Shown: one piece after another, positions 1 to 7,185 of the stretch
Layout: every line of letters starts with the position of its first letter
Numbering within the stretch: position 1 is the stretch's first letter
Assembly (NCBI GenBank): GCA_003695705.1
Contig: RFHU01000317.1
Coordinates: forward strand, 1-43,547
Direction: 5' to 3'
Source of the DNA: Planctomycetota bacterium
GTDB lineage: Bacteria; Planctomycetota; J058
Length of the DNA stretch: 43,547 nt
The notes under the pieces: model-generated
The model's input: the letters and a program-made list of their open reading frames with translations, nothing else
Databases searched by the model: none
Told to the model about the DNA's origin: nothing
Position numbers and translations under genes: made by a program

Positions 1-1082
1 CCGGACGGGCCCGTGCTGGCGATGGGCGGGAACTGCACGGTCCGTCCCGCCGGGAAGGGGCCGTGCTCGCGCGTGCTCCAGCGCAATCCCTGGTCGATGC
101 TCCCTTCGGTCCAGTCGACGCCCGTCTCGGTGTTGTTGTTGTCCCGCGTCGAGACGAAGCGGACTTCGGCGTAGACCTGCGCCGGTTCGATGTCCACCTT
201 CTTGATGATCGTCGCGATCTGCTCGATGAGGGGGCGCGTGGCCGTGATGATGAACGCGTTCGTTTGGTCGTCGTATTCGAGGGTCGAGCCGTCGATGTTG
301 CTCGCTTCGATCACGCGCTGCAGGGCTCGGAAGAGGGCAAAGGTCTCCTCCACGTTTTGCGCCGCCGTGGTCTGCACGCGACCGATGAACACGGATGCCT
401 GCGTCGTGTTGCCGGCGTTGGCGGTCGAGGGGGGAACGGCTCGGTAGTTGGCCGGTGGACGCACGTAGCTGAGGGTGAAGACCTGCGTCTCGAGCTGCTG
501 GCGAATGGTGTCGCGGTGGACGACGCGAAGGAGGTCGTCGCTCTCCGGGACGACCTCGTAGGGTCCGGCCGTCTTGACGATGGCCTTCAGCGCCCGCAGC
601 CAGTGGACCTTCTTCAGGTCGAGGGTGATGGTCCCTTCGACGTCGGGAGAGATCACGATGTTCTTGCCGCTGTAGGCGGCCAGCAGGCGCAGGACCGTGC
701 GGACGCTCGCCTCGTTGAACTGGATGGTGACCTTGGGCGGCTGCGTAAGCAGGAGCACCCCTCCGGGACGCTCTTCGACCTCGCAGCGGGTCATCTTGGC
801 GATCAGGTTGACCGCCTCCCGCCAAGGCACGTCGTGGAGGGGAAGGGTCACCGTCTCCTTGACGCTCGGGTCGACGAGGATGTTGGCGTTGACCTGCCGG
901 CCGATCAGTTCCATGACGTCGGCGAGGTCTGCGTTCTCCACGTCGATGCTGATGGTCTGGCTGCCTTCGCTACGACCTTCGATCCACCGGCGGATGTCCG
1001 GCTGTCCGTCGTCTTGAGCGAGCGCCGTGGTCGTCGGGACCCCGGCCAAGACGACCAGGACCGCGAAAAGCCGCGTCTTCAT
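1..1082 (-). CDS. pilQ: Type IV pilus secretin PilQ (N-terminal part, cut by window edge)
   Basis: PilQ forms the outer-membrane channel through which the type IV pilus leaves the cell. The frame is open to the window edge, so only about 360 N-terminal residues are present and the pore-forming domain is missing. It starts with ATG at 1082 after AGGGGG. A signal peptide (MKTRLFAVLVVLAGV..., ending near ALAQ) is followed by two STN-like repeats, about residues 42-110 and 118-187, each with the helix-strand pattern seen in 'DLADVMELIGRQVNANILVD' and 'VRTVLRLLAAYSGKNIVISP'. A secretin_N-type region follows, ending in 'VYAEVRFVST', the usual lead-in to the secretin core. It is the last gene of the pilM-N-O-P-Q order, which makes PilQ rather than GspD the likely identity. 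Confidence 0.9.
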   Translation of the reverse strand, partial: MKTRLFAVLVVLAGVPTTTALAQDDGQPDIRRWIEGRSEGSQTISIDVENADLADVMELIGRQVNANILVDPSVKETVTLPLHDVPWREAVNLIAKMTRCEVEERPGGVLLLTQPPKVTIQFNEASVRTVLRLLAAYSGKNIVISPDVEGTITLDLKKVHWLRALKAIVKTAGPYEVVPESDDLLRVVHRDTIRQQLETQVFTLSYVRPPANYRAVPPSTANAGNTTQASVFIGRVQTTAAQNVEETFALFRALQRVIEASNIDGSTLEYDDQTNAFIITATRPLIEQIATIIKKVDIEPAQVYAEVRFVSTRDNNNTETGVDWTEGSIDQGLRWSTREHGPFPAGRTVQFPPIASTGPS

Positions 1083-1128
1083 GCTTCCCCCTGTTTTCCT
1101 GCGGCGAACGCCCCGCGGGCGGTGACGC

Positions 1129-1187
1129 CGTGGGGAGGGGCTCACCCCTCCCCGAGTCGAAGGAGGGCACTGCCCTCCTCCCCCACG
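1129..1187 (-). promoter_or_regulatory. Tandem hairpins in the pilP-pilQ intergenic mRNA
   Basis: The 125-bp gap between the PilP-like gene and pilQ holds two perfect stem-loops. One is GGGGAGGGG (1132-1140) paired with CCCCTCCCC (1145-1153) across a CTCA loop. The other is AGGAGGGC paired with GCCCTCCT around 1160-1178 with a 3-nt loop. The outer ends CGTGGGG (1129-1135) and CCCCACG (1181-1187) can also pair and enclose both. On the minus-strand transcript this sits inside the operon, so it could be a processing or attenuation element that sets PilQ level. There is no U-tract, so a simple intrinsic terminator is less likely. The structure is visible; the role is inferred. Confidence 0.5.
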
Positions 1188-1207
1188 TTCGGTGTGTTCC
1201 TCTTAGC

Positions 1208-2506
1208 TCAAGGATTCTCCCTGAGTTGGCGCACGAACTCGGTGTCCTCGTAGCGGAACCGGACGACCGACTTGCTGATCTCGACGACGGTGAGGCCCTC
1301 GATCTCTTCTTGGGTCTCCTCGTCCATGATCGCGTCGCCTTCTTCGTAGATGCGGTCGTTGATGATGGCGGCGTCGCGATCGTCCGAACTCGGATCCGTC
1401 ACCACGATTCCGGTCACCACCAGCTTGAACTCGGAGATCTTCTTGAGCCGCGCAGCGGTGTCCCGCAGCGCCTTGCCGCGCACGAAGAGCGCTTCGGCGT
1501 TGCGGTGGAAGACCTCACGTTCCTCGTTGTACATCTGCTCCTTGAGCTCCTTGATGCGCTCGAAGCGCTCGAGGGCCCCGTCGTAGTCTTCGTTGCGGAT
1601 GGCCTCCGCCATGGCGCGCAGATGCTGGTTGCCCTCGTTGATGTAGATCTGGAGCTGGATGGAGAGTTGCACCTCGCCGAAGGCGGCGAGGCGCGCAGCC
1701 CACTTCTCCTGCTTCTTCTTGACGAGTTCCGAGCCTTCCTGCCCGTACTCGTTCATGATCTGGCGCAGTTCGGTGAACTTGACGATGAGCTCCTCGACCT
1801 GGCGGTCCTGGGCCAGCCGCTCGATCTCCCCGAAGAGGGCCTCGATGCGCTGCTCGAGCTGCTCGAGTTCCAGCTGCCGGTTCAGGTTCGGACCGGCCAC
1901 CGGCTCGACCTCCGTTGCGCCGGCCTCGACTTCCTTGAGCGGGCTGCGGAACGGGTTCCGCAGGTTTCCGGAGCTGACTGTGAACTCGTTCGACGCGTTC
2001 ATGACCCGCAGGATGAAGGTCGAGTCCTTGAGCATCTTCTTGAAGTACTTCTGCCCATCCTTCGAGTTGATGTCTCGGAGGACGTAGGCGCCGGCGCGCG
2101 CGGCCTGGATAAGGAGGTCCTTGGCGCGCTCGAGGTCTTGGGGCTTCTTGCTCAGCGCGTAGATCTTCGCCAGCAAGTAGAGCGCACCGATGTGGTCGTC
2201 TTGCAGCGCCAGCAGCGTTTCGAGGGCGCTGCTGGCGGCCTTGTACTTCTTGAGGTTGAACAGGGCCTGTGCGTTGAGGAAGACCAGCTTCTTGTTCTCG
2301 AGCGTCCCCGTGAAGTTGTTGCGCAGCTCCTTGAAGGCGTCGACGACTTCTCCCCAGTCGCCCTTGTTGTAGGCTTCGTAGAGCCGCTCGGTCAGTACGC
2401 GCTCGGAATTACGGTCGGGGGCCGGCCGCTCGGGCTGTTGGGCTCGGGCAGGCCAACCCCCCAGGATGAGGGCTAGGGCGAGGAAAGCGCAGAGTCGCTG
2501 GGCCAT
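1208..2506 (-). CDS. PilP-like lipid-free periplasmic pilus protein with TPR and coiled-coil extension
   Basis: The 432-aa protein has a Sec signal peptide (residues 1-22, ending ARA|QQ). TPR-like helices follow at about 37-170 (AYNKGDWGEVVDAFKEL, then ALFNLKKYKAA). Next come a PilP-type NPFRSPLKEVE motif at 184-194, a long charged coiled coil at 207-355 and a C-terminal beta domain at 360-428. That domain (KLVVTGIVVT, AAIINDRIYEEGDAI, VVEISKSVVRFRYE) resembles the PilP/GspC homology domain that binds the secretin. PilP proteins are usually about 170-180 aa and lipidated; this one has no lipobox and is more than twice as long. It starts at ATG 2506 after GGAGG, one nucleotide behind pilO. Its position between pilO and pilQ supports the PilP role; the TPR part is unusual. 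Confidence 0.8.
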   Translation of the reverse strand: MAQRLCAFLALALILGGWPARAQQPERPAPDRNSERVLTERLYEAYNKGDWGEVVDAFKELRNNFTGTLENKKLVFLNAQALFNLKKYKAASSALETLLALQDDHIGALYLLAKIYALSKKPQDLERAKDLLIQAARAGAYVLRDINSKDGQKYFKKMLKDSTFILRVMNASNEFTVSSGNLRNPFRSPLKEVEAGATEVEPVAGPNLNRQLELEQLEQRIEALFGEIERLAQDRQVEELIVKFTELRQIMNEYGQEGSELVKKKQEKWAARLAAFGEVQLSIQLQIYINEGNQHLRAMAEAIRNEDYDGALERFERIKELKEQMYNEEREVFHRNAEALFVRGKALRDTAARLKKISEFKLVVTGIVVTDPSSDDRDAAIINDRIYEEGDAIMDEETQEEIEGLTVVEISKSVVRFRYEDTEFVRQLRENP

Positions 2507-2507
2507 G

Positions 2508-3107
2508 TCACTTTCCTCCCGATTCGTAGCGGAAGGTGGAAATGTTGAGCGTGATCTTCAGTGGCCAGACCTCGTTGCCCTCCGCGTCGAATTCCGGTTT
2601 CTGGCCTGCGGTGCAGTTGAAGCTATTGACCCGCAAGAAGGTCTCGTGGCGTTCGAGCGAATTGAGGAAGCGCAGGAACTGCTGGAAGGTGGCCTCTGCA
2701 GCGAGGGTGACGTCGATTTCGCGGAACCCGCCGGACTTGCGGCCCCGCCGCCGGCTGCTGCTGGAGCGGCGCGGTTTCGCCACGCGGTAGTTCCCGAGGC
2801 CGAACTGAGCGCGCTCGCACTTCTCCTGAAGCATGTACATGAGTTGCTCTTCGGTGGCGACCTCGGGGGCCGGGAGGATCTTGACGAACTGGGCGAAGTT
2901 CACCTTGAGGTTTTCGAGCTCCTCGACGAGGGCGTCGTAGCGCTTCGCTTCGGCGCGAAGTTGGTCGATTTGGGTCTTCAGAGACGCGATTTCCGCCTTC
3001 TTGGCGTCGACCTCTTGCTGCGTCTTGTGGACGTAGTAGTAGGCGGCGGCGGCGAGGACGGCGAAGATGACGCCGAGGACGACTGCGCTCTTGGTCTCCT
3101 TGTTCAC
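2508..3107 (-). CDS. pilO: Type IV pilus inner-membrane protein PilO
   Basis: PilO pairs with PilN to form the periplasmic part of the alignment complex between inner membrane and secretin. The 199-aa protein has one transmembrane helix at residues 8-26, a coiled coil at about 30-68 and a C-terminal ferredoxin-like domain (FREIDVTLAAEATFQQFLRF). All three elements are in the usual PilO order and the length is normal. An odd basic, serine-rich stretch (RRSSSSRRRGRKSGG, near residues 112-126) interrupts the start of the C-terminal domain. It starts with GTG at 3107, four nucleotides after the pilN stop, and is one nucleotide from the next gene, so translation is probably coupled. Confidence 0.88.
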   Translation of the reverse strand: MNKETKSAVVLGVIFAVLAAAAYYYVHKTQQEVDAKKAEIASLKTQIDQLRAEAKRYDALVEELENLKVNFAQFVKILPAPEVATEEQLMYMLQEKCERAQFGLGNYRVAKPRRSSSSRRRGRKSGGFREIDVTLAAEATFQQFLRFLNSLERHETFLRVNSFNCTAGQKPEFDAEGNEVWPLKITLNISTFRYESGGK

Positions 3108-3111
3108 GCGC

Positions 3112-3732
3112 TCACCGCCCCTTCCGCTTCTTGCCCTCGACCGACTTGAGCGGCAGGTTGATCACGAAGTCCATCTTCTCGGAGAAGTTCATCCGCTCGC
3201 TGAGTTCGACGATGCGGACGTCGTAGCTCTCGAGCTTGTCGAAGTGATAGAAGAAGTTCGGGTCCTCCTTGAGCGCGTTGCGGAAGCGCGCCACTTCGCT
3301 CAGGTTGGAGCCCGTGGCCGAGACCGTGAGCTTGAGCGCCCGGTTCTTTCGCCCCTTGGTGAGGACCATGCTCTTCACCCAGAAGTTCGGGAAGCGGGAC
3401 ATGATCTGGGACAGCTGCTGGAGCTTGAGCGACCACATGACCTTGGACTGGCTGATCGCGATGATCGTGTCCTGACGGGCGCGCTGACGCGCGATCTTCC
3501 GCTCGATTTGCTTGACCTTCTGAACGTCGGCCTCGAGGCTCGCCTTCTCCTTCTGCAAGTCGCTGGCCTCGCTCTTGAGCTTGCCGAGCTGTCGGTTGAG
3601 GTCGAGCCCCCAGAGGGTGATGGACCCGACGACCACCATGCCCACCGCGATGGTCAACAGCAGGGGCAGGCTGGTCTTGTCCCCTGGGCGGTACTCCGGC
3701 GGGAGGAGGTTGATCTCGATCATGGCGAGCAC
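3112..3732 (-). CDS. pilN: Type IV pilus assembly protein PilN
   Basis: PilN links cytoplasmic PilM to periplasmic PilO. The N-terminal signature IEINLLPPEYR, which binds the PilM groove, is clear. A transmembrane helix (about 23-43), a coiled coil (45-85) and a C-terminal ferredoxin-like domain follow. GTG at 3732 lies 7 nt after a strong AGGAGG. An internal ATG at 3723 would give the more usual MIEINLLP start but has a long 16-nt spacing, so GTG is preferred here. The gene begins one nucleotide after the pilM stop. The C-terminus ends in a basic tail (GKKRKGR). Confidence 0.9.
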   Translation of the reverse strand: MLAMIEINLLPPEYRPGDKTSLPLLLTIAVGMVVVGSITLWGLDLNRQLGKLKSEASDLQKEKASLEADVQKVKQIERKIARQRARQDTIIAISQSKVMWSLKLQQLSQIMSRFPNFWVKSMVLTKGRKNRALKLTVSATGSNLSEVARFRNALKEDPNFFYHFDKLESYDVRIVELSERMNFSEKMDFVINLPLKSVEGKKRKGR

Positions 3733-3733
3733 G

Positions 3734-4780
3734 CTACCACCTCCTCACCCGGCTCGCGAGACCAACGGCCACCGCCAACTGGCTCGCGTAATGGTTCAGC
3801 GCGTTCACGTCGATGCGGTCGGCCTTGACTTCGAGGTTCTCCAGCGGGTTCCAGAACACGACGCTCTTCTCGAAGGCTCCCTCGAAGGCTCGCTGCAGGC
3901 CGGGAAGCCGCGCGCTGCCGCCGGAAATGTAGACTTCCTCTACGACACGGTCGAACTGGTTCTCGAAGTAGTCGAAGGAAAGCTGGATCTCGTTGCCGAG
4001 GTCGTCGAGGGTGGGCAGGATCGCTTCCTCCACCTCCGGCGCCTGATCCCCAGGCTCGCACTTGAGGCGCTCGGCCTCCTGCGTGTCGAGGTTGAACTTG
4101 CGCGAGACCGCTTCGGTGAAGTCGTTCCCCGCCAGGTAGACCTCGCGGGTGAAGTACGAAATCGGCCCCTTGAGGATGTTGATGTTCGTCTTGTTGGCAC
4201 CAATGTCGACGAGCGCGACCACCTTCTCCGGGGGTAGGCCTCCCTGGGCGCGTGCACGGAGTTCGAAGGCGTTGCCGAGGGCGAAGGCGTCCACGTCGAT
4301 GATTTGCGATTGCAGCCCCGCCTCTTGGAGGAGCGCGAGATGCTCGTCGATCAAGCTCTTGCGAACGGCGACCAAGAGGACCTTCATCTCGGGCTGGTCG
4401 GAGTCCTTGACCGAGTCTTCGAGGATCTGGGTGTCCATCACCACCTCCTCGACCTCGAAGGGAATGTATTTGTCGGCCTCGAAGCGGATGGCCTGCTTGA
4501 GGTCCTCCTCGGGCATCTGGGCCATGCTCACGTAGCGGACGATGACCGAACGGCCAGAGACCGAGCTGATGACGCGCTTGGTGCGGAAGCCGGCGTGCCG
4601 GACGATCTCCCGGATCGCGTAAATCGTTTCGTTCTGATTGCCGATCTTGGTGCTGGCGAAGGTCTGGAGTTGGATGGACTGTCCGCTCGCCGCCACCTCG
4701 AGGGCCTTGATCTCGCTCGATCCGATGTCCAGGGCGACGACCCGCTTTCCTCGCCCCAACAGGCTATCGAGCACGCTCAT
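3734..4780 (-). CDS. pilM: Type IV pilus actin-like ATPase PilM
   Basis: PilM is a cytoplasmic actin/FtsA-fold protein that binds PilN and helps connect the pilus motor to the envelope complex. Visible actin-fold motifs are phosphate 1 VVALDIGSSEIKALEV (about 15-30), the central VALVDIGANKTNINIL and adenosine-type EEVYISGGSARLPGL near the C-terminus. IRFEADKYIPFEVEEVVMD is typical of PilM. Length (348 aa) is normal. ATG at 4780 is chosen because AGGGGGAG lies 5 nt upstream; a GTG two codons earlier would overlap that site. It is the first gene of the pilMNOPQ run and lies about 97 nt downstream of a good promoter. Confidence 0.93.
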   Translation of the reverse strand: MSVLDSLLGRGKRVVALDIGSSEIKALEVAASGQSIQLQTFASTKIGNQNETIYAIREIVRHAGFRTKRVISSVSGRSVIVRYVSMAQMPEEDLKQAIRFEADKYIPFEVEEVVMDTQILEDSVKDSDQPEMKVLLVAVRKSLIDEHLALLQEAGLQSQIIDVDAFALGNAFELRARAQGGLPPEKVVALVDIGANKTNINILKGPISYFTREVYLAGNDFTEAVSRKFNLDTQEAERLKCEPGDQAPEVEEAILPTLDDLGNEIQLSFDYFENQFDRVVEEVYISGGSARLPGLQRAFEGAFEKSVVFWNPLENLEVKADRIDVNALNHYASQLAVAVGLASRVRRW

Positions 4781-4883
4781 AGACACTCCCCCTTCGCCGC
4801 GGGACGGGCCTGGGCGCGCGGAGCGCGCGCCGTTTCGCTAACGGACTCCCCGCACGGACCTTCCGTCGTCCCCACCGCGGGGG

Positions 4884-4912
4884 ACTATACTCCCGCCGCC
4901 CGACCGACGCAA
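4884..4912 (-). promoter_or_regulatory. Sigma-70-type promoter of the pilMNOPQ operon
   Basis: On the minus strand, TTGCGT (4907-4912) and TATAGT (4884-4889) are separated by exactly 17 bp. Predicted transcription starts near 4877, giving a leader of about 97 nt before pilM. This is an AT-rich island in very GC-rich DNA. The same -35 and spacing recur upstream of the pseudopilin operon. Confidence 0.7.
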
Positions 4913-4933
4913 GTCGAGAACGGTCGGTGCCCT

Positions 4934-4964
4934 GAAGGGCGTCTCCGAGTCTCTGGAGCCCTTC
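4934..4964. repeat. Inverted repeat GAAGGGC / GCCCTTC
   Basis: A 7-bp perfect stem (4934-4940 with 4958-4964) and a 17-nt loop lie just upstream of the pilM promoter. The right arm is part of the 10-mer GAGCCCTTCG (4956-4965), which reappears at 5274-5283 and inverted at 5227-5236. It may be a regulator site or an RNA hairpin; no function can be assigned. Confidence 0.35.
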
Positions 4965-5226
4965 GCCCCCCTCGTCCCTCGTCCCCGCCCGCTCCCGGGT
5001 CGGGTCGTTGCCGCGCATGTTCCCTGCCTCCTGGTTCCAAAGCCTGCGAATGCTGTCCATGGAGGGTTACGTGACCCGCGAACCAGAACGAAAGGCCGCG
5101 CCGCGCTCCGGAGGACCGGGCGCGGGTCCCCTCGCCCGGCCCACCCCCAGAGCCGCCGACGGAGCGAGGCCCCGTGGGGGGAGGGGGGGTCGCGCCGCGT
5201 GCGCCCCGGGAAGTCCGGCCGGGACG

Positions 5227-5283
5227 CGAAGGGCTCTGCGATGCGAGGTCCGCGCGTGGGGGGAAACCCGAGCGAGCCCTTCG
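5227..5283 (-). terminator. Possible ptsI terminator hairpin
   Basis: CGAAGGGCTC (5227-5236) and GAGCCCTTCG (5274-5283) form a perfect 10-bp inverted repeat with a 37-nt loop, starting 15 nt after the ptsI stop codon. The loop is large and no U-tract follows, so it may mark a 3' end or be a protein site rather than a classical intrinsic terminator. Confidence 0.35.
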
Positions 5284-5297
5284 TCGCCGTTGGCCCG

Positions 5298-7055
5298 CTA
5301 GAGGAAGAAGGCGGGGTCGATCTCCCGCGCCCGCGCGTCGAGGTATTCGAGGGTCTCGGTGGCGTCGTGGAGCCCGAGCATCGTGTCGACGGCCTTGCCG
5401 GCGTCCACCGCGGTGATCGAGCGAATGAAGCGCTTGATCTTGGGGATGAGCGACGGCGCCATGGACAGGTCCCGCATCCCCAGGCCGAGGAGCGGCAGAG
5501 TGAAGTGCGGGTCGCCCGAGAGCTCGCCGCAGATGCTGACCGGGATCTTGTGGCGCCGCGCGGCCGCGATGGTGCTCAGGATGAGCCGGAACACCGCCGG
5601 ATGCGCCGGCTGGTAGAGGTCCTGCACCTTCGGATTGACGCGGTCCACGGCGAGGACGTACTGGACGAGGTCGTTGGTGCCGATGCTGAAGAAGTCCGCG
5701 TAGCGCGCCAAGACGTCGGCCATGAGGGCCGCCGCAGGGACTTCGATCATGATCCCGACGGGGATGTCCTCGCGGATGGCGTGTCCGCTGCGGCGGAGTT
5801 CCCCCTTGACCTCTTCGATGACCGCCTTCGCCGCCTGCAGCTCCTCGAGGGAGGAGATCATGGGGAGCATGATGCGCACGTCTCCGCGCACCGAGGCACG
5901 CAGGATCGCCCGCAGCTGACGAATGAAGACGTCCTCGCGCTCGAGCAAGCAGTAGCGAATGCTGCGGCAGCCGAGGAAGGGGTTGGGCTCGTGGTCGAGC
6001 CCCTCGGGCACGAACTTGTCGGCGCCGAGGTCCAGCGTGCGAATGACGAGGGGGCGGTCGCCGAGCAGCTCGATGGCCCGTGAGTAGGCGGCGTAGTGGT
6101 CCTCTTCGCTGGGGTCCGGGTTCCGCTCGTCGTAGAGGAACTCGGTGCGATAGAGCCCGATGCCCTCGGCGCCCACGCGGAGGGCCTGCTGGATCTCCTC
6201 GGGGTATTCGATGTTGGCAAAGAGCCGCACTTGATGTCCGTCGAGGGTCTCGGCCGGGAGGGCGACGAGTTCCTCGAGGGCACGCTGCAGGACGCTGTAG
6301 CGCTCGCGGCGCTGCTCGTAGGACCGCAGGGTGACTTCGTCGGGATCGATGACCACCTTCCCCTGGCGGCCGTCGAGGATGACCAGCTCCCCGCCGGTGA
6401 CGACGCCGGTGATGTGTCCGAGGCCGACGACCGCGGGGATGTGCAAGCTCTGCGCGAGGATCGCCGTGTGCGAGGTCTTGCCTCCGAGGTCCGTCGCGAA
6501 GCCGAGCACCCACTCGGGCGGGAGCTCGGCGGCCTGCTGCGGGGTCAGGTCCCGGGCGATGAGGACCACGGGCTCCTTGAGGTCGCGCAGGCTGATCCGC
6601 TGCTCGCCGAGGAGGTGTCGCAGCAGGCGGCGCTCGAACTCCTCGAGGTCGGGGAGGAGCCTGCGCGTGAAGGGGTCGAGCTCGAATTGCTTTCGGTAGG
6701 TAGCGACCCGCTTGCTGACCGCGTGCTCGGGTGCGATGCCGGCCTCGATTTGCTCGCGCACGGCCTCCGCGAAGGTCGGGTCTTCGTAGAGGCCCGCCTG
6801 GAACCCCATGATGCGGGTCACGTCGGTGGCGGCTTCGCCGAGCGGGGCCTGCTGGGCGAGTTCGTCCGCCACCTGGCGCACCTCGGCCTTGGCCGACTCC
6901 ACGGCCCGCTGGAAACGCTCCCACTCGCCTTGCACCCATTCGGGGGAAGGCTCCACGGCGACCTGCGGGGGCAGCAGGTAGCTCTCGTCCTGGAGGACGA
7001 AGGAGCGTGCGATGACGATGCCGTCGACGACGGGGATGCCCTTGACGATCCTCAC
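5298..7055 (-). CDS. ptsI: Phosphoenolpyruvate-protein phosphotransferase (PTS enzyme I)
   Basis: Enzyme I transfers phosphate from PEP to the HPr histidine, the first PTS step, in the cytoplasm. At 585 aa it matches the family (about 575). The phosphohistidine motif GGKTSHTAI puts the active His at 196. The PEP-binding parts are VIRTLDLGADK (338-348), GAEGIGLYRTEF (295-306) and SIGTNDLVQY (457-466), with catalytic Cys509 in ICGELSGDP. No GAF domain is present, so it is not PtsP. It starts with GTG at 7055 behind AGGATGG. The same stretch reads as an extended -10 (TGCTAGGAT), so a very short leader is possible. No HPr or EII gene is in the window, so the role may be regulatory. Confidence 0.95.
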   Translation of the reverse strand: MRIVKGIPVVDGIVIARSFVLQDESYLLPPQVAVEPSPEWVQGEWERFQRAVESAKAEVRQVADELAQQAPLGEAATDVTRIMGFQAGLYEDPTFAEAVREQIEAGIAPEHAVSKRVATYRKQFELDPFTRRLLPDLEEFERRLLRHLLGEQRISLRDLKEPVVLIARDLTPQQAAELPPEWVLGFATDLGGKTSHTAILAQSLHIPAVVGLGHITGVVTGGELVILDGRQGKVVIDPDEVTLRSYEQRRERYSVLQRALEELVALPAETLDGHQVRLFANIEYPEEIQQALRVGAEGIGLYRTEFLYDERNPDPSEEDHYAAYSRAIELLGDRPLVIRTLDLGADKFVPEGLDHEPNPFLGCRSIRYCLLEREDVFIRQLRAILRASVRGDVRIMLPMISSLEELQAAKAVIEEVKGELRRSGHAIREDIPVGIMIEVPAAALMADVLARYADFFSIGTNDLVQYVLAVDRVNPKVQDLYQPAHPAVFRLILSTIAAARRHKIPVSICGELSGDPHFTLPLLGLGMRDLSMAPSLIPKIKRFIRSITAVDAGKAVDTMLGLHDATETLEYLDARAREIDPAFFL

Positions 7056-7095
7056 GCGCCCATCCTAGCAGCCCGCCACGCGGGCCCCGGCAGAG

Positions 7096-7142
7096 CCCGA
7101 GGAGGTCCCGCGAGCACGCCGGAGCCTGCGCGGGGCCTCGGG
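7096..7142 (-). terminator. Inverted repeat between the M64 gene and ptsI
   Basis: CCCGAGG (7096-7102) pairs with CCTCGGG (7136-7142). An inner CCCGCG/CGCGGG extends the stem after a small bulge. It lies about 45 nt downstream of the M64 stop codon on the minus-strand transcript. No U-tract is present. It is a possible transcript end or processing hairpin. Confidence 0.35.
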
Positions 7143-7185
7143 GCGCGGACCCCCTCCGGGCGCGGTCGCCGCGATCCCCGCGCGC

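Larger units (their letters stand above)
4781..5297. other. Gene-free interval between ptsI and pilM
   Basis: I see no convincing gene in these 517 bp. A 98-codon minus frame (4764-5060) has no ribosome site and overlaps both the promoter and the pilM start. The interval holds the pilM promoter (4884-4912), inverted repeats at 4934-4964, 5116-5139 and 5227-5283, and three copies of the 10-mer GAGCCCTTCG or its complement. Part of it may act as the ptsI transcript end. Confidence 0.6.

Noticed and set aside
4764..5060. 98-codon minus frame in the ptsI-pilM gap
   Set aside because: It has no ribosome site, overlaps the pilM start and promoter, and its product shows no recognisable feature.
4885..6939. 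684-codon minus frame overlapping ptsI
   Set aside because: The product is Arg/Pro/Gly low-complexity sequence without motifs, whereas the other minus frame encodes full-length enzyme I.
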